A stretch of 64,000 nucleotides of DNA from Flavobacteriales bacterium. GTDB taxonomy: Bacteria > Bacteroidota > Bacteroidia > Flavobacteriales_F > PHOS-HE28. The stretch lies in contig JAEUTA010000011.1 in assembly GCA_016788205.1 (NCBI GenBank), positions 1 to 64,000 on the forward strand, in the 5' to 3' direction. Position numbers and translations under genes: made by a program. The notes under the pieces were generated by a model. It did not search any database, was not told the origin of the DNA, and saw only the letters and a program-made list of their open reading frames with translations. Shown piece by piece: positions 60,291-64,000 of this stretch; the stretch's first letter is position 1, and every line of letters starts with the position of its first letter.

Positions 60291-61064
60291 TTAGCGGTAG
60301 ATCACCTTGTGCGAGGTGGTGTTGCCGTTGCGCTTCAGTTTCACGTAATAGGCACCGGCACCCATGGTGCTCAGGTCCATCTCCTTGCGGTAGGTGCCTT
60401 CCAGGTCGCGCACCGTTTCGTTGTACACGGCCTGGCCGATGCTGTTGATGATCTCCACCGTTACATCACCCTTTTCGCCGTTCGCGAAGCTGAGGGTGAA
60501 GCGGCCGTTGTTGGGGTTGGGTTGGATGAGCACGCTGCCGTCTTCCGCTGCGGGCGCGAGGCCTTTGTAGATGATGCCCGTGCGATCCGTGCCACCGCAG
60601 GCGGCGTAGAAGTTCGCGTTGTTCTTGCGGTCGCTCGTGTAGGCATCGTTCACCAGCTCGAACTCGCCCTGGCCGGTGACGGGGATGCGCGCGATGGTGT
60701 ATTCGCGGCCCGCCTGCCAGCTGTTGCCGCTGCTGGCCATGGGGTTCATGCCGAAACCGGCATAGACCGCGTAGCGCAGGCCACCCTCTTCGCGGATGTC
60801 GCCCGAGCGTTGCACGCCGATGTAAGAGGCCACGGCCTCGTCCTGCACGCTCTCGCCCAGGGTGGCACCGGAATTGGCATCCCACCGAACGGTGAAGACC
60901 AGCGAAGAGAAGATGCCGGAGAAGTCGGCCTCGGGGCGCACCTTCACCTCCAACACACCGTTGTTCTGGTAGAGGCCGATGTCCACAGCGTTCTGGGCGC
61001 TGGCGAGGCCGGCGGTACCCGCCAGCAGAAAGGTGAATGCGGTGGTGCGTAGGGTCCGGTTCAT
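60291..61064 (-). CDS. Exported protein with T9SS type A sorting domain
   Basis: 257 aa. Signal peptide MNRTLRTTAFTFLLAGTAGLASAQ. The ~145-residue domain (VDIGLYQNNGVLEVKVRP ... YIGVQRSGDIREEGGLRYAVYAGFG) is a beta-sandwich of unknown class. The type A sorting domain follows with IQPNPNNGRFTLSF, GQAVYNETV, GAGAYYVKLKRNG and a basic end. A -7-like TATCTTGC lies 67 nt upstream of the ATG and a terminator follows, so it is a single-gene unit. The cargo role is unknown; the leading domain resembles small surface sugar-binding modules in size only. Confidence 0.85.
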   Translation of the reverse strand: MNRTLRTTAFTFLLAGTAGLASAQNAVDIGLYQNNGVLEVKVRPEADFSGIFSSLVFTVRWDANSGATLGESVQDEAVASYIGVQRSGDIREEGGLRYAVYAGFGMNPMASSGNSWQAGREYTIARIPVTGQGEFELVNDAYTSDRKNNANFYAACGGTDRTGIIYKGLAPAAEDGSVLIQPNPNNGRFTLSFANGEKGDVTVEIINSIGQAVYNETVRDLEGTYRKEMDLSTMGAGAYYVKLKRNGNTTSHKVIYR

Positions 61065-61130
61065 GGATACGACTGGTTTTGTGCTCCGTTGGACCGGCTT
61101 GCGAGGGGCTAACGGTGCGTTATGGAGGCC

Positions 61131-61138
61131 GCAAGATA
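61131..61138 (-). promoter_or_regulatory. Putative -7 element of the 60291-61064 gene
   Basis: On the minus strand TATCTTGC, 67 nt before the ATG. It is close to the TAnnTTTG consensus. Confidence 0.35.
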
Positions 61139-61235
61139 GTTAGCCCTGGCCGGCCTGCGCAAGGGCTTAGAGCAAGCTGAGGCCCAGCGGCATGGAGCGC
61201 CGTTGCAGCCCGACGGACGCCCCCTGAAAACCGAA

Positions 61236-61259
61236 CAGGGGCTCCTTGCGGAGCCCCTG
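61236..61259 (-). terminator. Terminator after the OmpR-family regulator gene
   Basis: The 10-bp stem CAGGGGCTCC / GGAGCCCCTG with a 4-nt loop is followed on the minus strand by TTCGGTTTTC, about 107 bp past the stop. The 302-bp gap 61065-61366 holds no gene. Confidence 0.6.
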
Positions 61260-61366
61260 CGCGGTAAACCTGCAAGGAATATGGAACCAGATTAGGTCAG
61301 GAAGACCGACCTCTCTGTAACCAAGACGGCGCCCGTTGAAAAGGGTTGCCAGCCCGACGAAAAATT

Positions 61367-62071
61367 TCAGGCTGTGAACTTGTAACCCACCCCCCGGATG
61401 GAATGGAAGTGCCTGGGCTCGCGGGGGTCCGGCTCGAAATACTTGCGGAAACCGACGATGAAATTGTCCACCGTGCGGGTGGTGGGGAACACGTTGTAAC
61501 CCCACACCTTCTGCAGGATCTCTTCGCGTGAGACCACATCGCCCTGGCGCTCCAGCAAGAGGCGCAACAGCATCATCTCCCGTTGGCTCAGCGTCTTCAC
61601 CAACCCGCCTTGGCCGCGCACCTCGTAACTCTGGAAATCCACATGGTTATCGCCGAAGGAATAGGCGGAGAGCACCGTGTTGGTGCCCCGCTCACCCTTG
61701 CGGGGCAGCAACTTGGCCACGCGCAACAGCAGCTCTTCCAGTTCGAAGGGTTTGCCCAAGTGGTCCTCACCGGCTTTGAGGCCGCGTATACGGTCCGCCG
61801 TGGCGGTGCGTGCGGTAAGGAAGAGCACCGGCGTGGCGTTGCCCTCCAGGCGGATGGTCTCCACCACGGCGAAACCGTCCATTCCCGGGAGCATCACATC
61901 CATCACCACCACGTCGTAATGGGCGCCGCGTAGCCGTTGCAACGCATCGGGGCCGTTGACCACGGTGGTGACATCGTAGCCCTCCAGCTCGAAGTTGAGG
62001 CGCAGCGCCGAACGCAGCGCGTCCTCATCTTCCACCAAGAGCAGACGGGGCTTGGCCACGGCTTCTTCCAT
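61367..62071 (-). CDS. OmpR-family response regulator, orphan
   Basis: 234 aa from ATG 62071; the longer open frame upstream is a shadow of the men genes. Receiver: acidic EDED at 14-17, phospho-acceptor D58 in VVVMDVMLPGMDG. The switch loop reads AGEDHLGKPF, one residue shorter than the common GADDYLTKPF, though the essential Lys and the KPF turn are kept. The C-terminal winged helix has LSQREMMLLRLLLER and RTVDNFIVGFRKYFE and ends SIRGVGYKFTA. No kinase gene is adjacent. It is divergent from the men cluster (46 bp between starts), so it may share a regulatory region with it. Confidence 0.92.
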   Translation of the reverse strand: MEEAVAKPRLLLVEDEDALRSALRLNFELEGYDVTTVVNGPDALQRLRGAHYDVVVMDVMLPGMDGFAVVETIRLEGNATPVLFLTARTATADRIRGLKAGEDHLGKPFELEELLLRVAKLLPRKGERGTNTVLSAYSFGDNHVDFQSYEVRGQGGLVKTLSQREMMLLRLLLERQGDVVSREEILQKVWGYNVFPTTRTVDNFIVGFRKYFEPDPREPRHFHSIRGVGYKFTA

Positions 62072-62092
62072 GGCGCAAAGATGGACCACGGC

Positions 62093-62100
62093 TACCTTTG
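62093..62100 (+). promoter_or_regulatory. Putative -7 element of the menaquinone operon
   Basis: TACCTTTG is an exact TAnnTTTG match and ends 17 nt before the ATG at 62118. Confidence 0.5.
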
Positions 62101-62117
62101 GCACCCATCCCCCGCTC

Positions 62118-62537
62118 ATGCGTTTCACACCCCAGCATGCCCAGGCCGCCGAGTCCATGCGGACCAATACCCTGGTGGAGCATTTGGACATCCGGTTCGG
62201 GGTGGATGCTGAAGGGCGCCTGCAAGCCTCCATGCCCGTGGACCAACGTACCCACCAACCTATGGGTCTGTTGCACGGCGGAGCCACGGCCGCACTGGCG
62301 GAAACGCTGGGTAGCGTGGGTTCGGCCATGCTGATAGACCTGAGCACGCAGGGTACCGTAGGTATGGAGATCACCGCCAACCACCTGCGCGGAGTGAAGA
62401 CCGGCCGTGTAACGGCCACCGGCGAGCTGGTGCACCAAGGGAACAAGACCCATGTGTGGGACATCCGTGTACACGATGAGGCCGGTAGGCTCATCGCCAT
62501 CTGCCGTCTAACGAACATGATCATCGACCGCCGATGA
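62118..62537 (+). CDS. PaaI/MenI-type hot-dog thioesterase
   Basis: 139 aa from ATG 62118 (MRFTPQHAQAAESMRTN). Single hot-dog fold with QPMGLLHGGATAALAET, the catalytic segment of the PaaI/YbgC group, and GMEITANHLRGVKTGRVTATG. Since it overlaps menF by 4 bp and menD follows, the likely substrate is 1,4-dihydroxy-2-naphthoyl-CoA, making it the MenI step of menaquinone synthesis. This is inferred from context; the fold is shared with other acyl-CoA thioesterases. Preceded by a consensus -7 box. Confidence 0.85.
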   Translation: MRFTPQHAQAAESMRTNTLVEHLDIRFGVDAEGRLQASMPVDQRTHQPMGLLHGGATAALAETLGSVGSAMLIDLSTQGTVGMEITANHLRGVKTGRVTATGELVHQGNKTHVWDIRVHDEAGRLIAICRLTNMIIDRR

Positions 62538-63640
62538 GCACCACGCCCGCCCTGCGCCTCGCGCTGCGCCACTGCATCAGCGAAGGCATCACTTTCGCCG
62601 CGTTCCGAACCCCGGGAGGACCCGTCACCCTTTGGGCCCAACAAACACCCGATCTGGACCGCGCGGAGAACGGCCTGTGGTGGGAGCTGAACGATGTGTT
62701 CCTGCTCTCGCCCTTCCTGCTCAGCGACCGCACACCGCTGATCCGTTCCGATGTGGAATTGACCTTCGGCGATGCCGAGCCGCACTGGCAACGCCTGCTG
62801 GAGTGTACCGGGACCAGCGAACGACCCATGGCCACACGGCTGCCCGCCACACCACGCGCGGCCTTCGAGGCAGCGGTGCAACAGGCCCGCAACGAATGCG
62901 CTGCGGGAGCGGTGGAGAAGATCGTCCTGTCGCGCACCGTGGATCTGGCGATCGGCGAAGCGGAAGCACCGGCCCTGTTCATGGAAGCCGTGCGCGCACG
63001 GCCCGATGCCTTCGTGGCCTTGGTGATGACACCCGAGCACGGCCTGTGGCTCGGCGCCACGCCGGAACGGCTGATCGTGGCCGAGAACGACACCGTGCAG
63101 GTGGACGCCCTGGCCGGTACCGCGCCCAGCGCCAGCGCCGCCAGCGAAGCCCAGGAATGGGGTCAGAAGGAACGGCACGAGCAACGCGTGGTGGCCAAGA
63201 GCATCGCGGGTACGCTGATCGACCTGGACGCCCGTCACATCACCATCGACGGTCCCGAGGTGCTGCACGCCGGGCCGGTGGCCCACCTGCGCACCCGCAT
63301 CAGCGCCCAGGTGGATGGACGCGCGGTGGAAGAGTTGGTCGGCGTGGTACACCCCACCCCTGCCGTGTGCGGCATACCCACCGCGAAGGCACGCGAACGC
63401 ATCCAGGCGCTGGAAGACCGCGACCGTGAACTGTACGCCGGTTTCTGGGGACCGTGGAGCGCGGACGGACGCATGGAACTGTTCGTGAACATCCGCTGCA
63501 TGCGGGTGCACGCACACCACGCCGAACTGCGCGTAGGTGCCGGCATCACCGCTGGATCGGTGCCTGCCTTGGAATGGGAAGAGACCGAACACAAGGCCGA
63601 GAGCTGGTTGCAACTGATGCGAACACCGATACCGGCCTGA
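62534..63640 (+). CDS. menF: Isochorismate synthase
   Basis: 368 aa, a usual length for the isochorismate synthases of this phylum. Chorismate-binding domain motifs: VEKIVLSRTVDL, LWLGATPERLIV, DALAGTAPSA, VVHPTPAVCGIPTAKA, YAGFWGPW and GAGITAGSVPALEWEETEHKA with the terminal E and K used in Mg2+/chorismate chemistry. It converts chorismate to isochorismate, the first committed step of menaquinone synthesis. The start overlaps the thioesterase stop and the end is 3 bp before menD. Confidence 0.92.
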   Translation: MSTTPALRLALRHCISEGITFAAFRTPGGPVTLWAQQTPDLDRAENGLWWELNDVFLLSPFLLSDRTPLIRSDVELTFGDAEPHWQRLLECTGTSERPMATRLPATPRAAFEAAVQQARNECAAGAVEKIVLSRTVDLAIGEAEAPALFMEAVRARPDAFVALVMTPEHGLWLGATPERLIVAENDTVQVDALAGTAPSASAASEAQEWGQKERHEQRVVAKSIAGTLIDLDARHITIDGPEVLHAGPVAHLRTRISAQVDGRAVEELVGVVHPTPAVCGIPTAKARERIQALEDRDRELYAGFWGPWSADGRMELFVNIRCMRVHAHHAELRVGAGITAGSVPALEWEETEHKAESWLQLMRTPIPA

Positions 63641-63643
63641 TCC

Positions 63644-64000
63644 ATGACGAGCGACCATTTCGCCGCTTCCGAACTGGCGCGCTTGTGTGCCGCAAAGGGG
63701 GTGAAGCATGCGGTGATCAGCCCTGGCAGCCGCAGCGCGCCCTTGGTGATCGCCTTCAACAAGCAGGACGGTATCGAGTGCCTGCAAGTCATCGATGAAC
63801 GCAGCGCTGCCTTCTTCGCACTCGGTATGGCGCAGCAGCTGCACGCGCCAGTGGCGCTGATCTGCACCAGCGGCAGTGCGGTACTTAACTACGGCCCCGC
63901 GATCGCCGAAGCGTTCTACCAACGCATCCCCTTGTTGGTGATCACCGCTGATCGCCCCGAAGAATGGGTGGACCAGGGTGAAGGACAGGCGATCCGTCAG
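63644..64000 (+). CDS. menD: SEPHCHC synthase, N-terminal part (runs off window)
   Basis: The first 119 codons are present. They contain KHAVISPGSRSAPLVIAF, the conserved opening of MenD with residues of the pyrimidine-binding TPP domain, then VIDERSAAFFALGMAQQ and LICTSGSAVLNYGPAIAEA with the catalytic Glu region, and ITADRPEEWVDQGEGQ. MenD combines 2-oxoglutarate and isochorismate in the presence of ThDP. It is third in the operon; the remainder lies beyond the window. Confidence 0.93.
   Translation, partial: MTSDHFAASELARLCAAKGVKHAVISPGSRSAPLVIAFNKQDGIECLQVIDERSAAFFALGMAQQLHAPVALICTSGSAVLNYGPAIAEAFYQRIPLLVITADRPEEWVDQGEGQAIRQ

Noticed and set aside
62072..63922. Extension of the OmpR-type regulator gene to 63922
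   Set aside because: The extra ~600 residues are antisense to the thioesterase, menF and menD genes; the canonical receiver start is at 62071.

Overview
The window is a GC-rich stretch of a Bacteroidota chromosome, most likely from a high-GC Flavobacteriales lineage. Evidence for this: many proteins end in type IX secretion system (T9SS) sorting domains (type A and the gliding-motility-associated type B), there is a PorP/SprF gene behind a giant PKD protein, lipoboxes are of the L-x-G/S-C type, starts rarely have Shine-Dalgarno sequences, several TAnnTTTG-like -7 elements lie directly upstream of start codons, and an MbnP/di-haem peroxidase set and menaquinone genes are present. No tRNA, rRNA, CRISPR array or insertion sequence was recognised.

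Layout. 1-5.5 kb: surface proteins and decayed, repeat-rich DNA (a 131-bp direct repeat around a T9SS cargo gene, two Asp/Gly-rich lipoproteins, one with a 51-bp minisatellite, and complex tandem repeats beside a SprB/DUF11-like T9SS protein). 5.5-7.3 kb: a large unrecognised envelope protein. 7.4-14.8 kb: the most unusual part, a four-gene sensory cassette present twice (unknown exported protein, unknown multi-pass membrane protein, NarL/LuxR-type histidine kinase, LuxR-type response regulator). A third, orphan regulator sits between the copies, bracketed by inverted copies of a 19-bp motif. 14.9-17.2 kb: tgt and an LptF/LptG-type permease. 17.2-17.7 kb: gene remnants. 17.7-21.9 kb: an exported hypothetical, a SMUG/DUF4918-type glycosylase, and an ECF sigma factor overlapping a membrane protein with a GIN (DUF2807) domain. 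21.9-27.1 kb: a potassium module in the order KdpD-like kinase, KdpE-like regulator, Kup transporter, outer-membrane porin, with matching 11-bp-phased TAAAG repeats in front of both the kinase gene and kup.

27.2-36 kb: housekeeping and envelope genes (acyl-CoA synthetase, DUF2490, SCO1/SenC, histidine phosphatase, phytanoyl-CoA dioxygenase-like, ABC-F). 36-43.1 kb: a T9SS operon made of a roughly 1500-aa PKD type-B cargo, a PorE-like TPR/PD40 protein without an OmpA domain, and PorP/SprF. 43.3-47.7 kb: a pyridine-nucleotide oxidoreductase without redox cysteines and a three-gene MbnP plus two di-haem peroxidase operon. 47.8-59.6 kb: AddA-like and AddB-like recombination proteins separated by a GNAT, two paralogous type-B T9SS proteins, an outer-membrane protein and a small ORF. 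60.2-64 kb: a T9SS cargo, an OmpR-family regulator, and a menaquinone operon (hot-dog thioesterase, menF, menD running off the end).

The main themes are cell-surface secretion, signal transduction and ion homeostasis. The duplicated sensory cassette is the best candidate for an undescribed system: both kinases have essentially no sensor domain of their own, so the two accompanying proteins of unknown family probably do the sensing.
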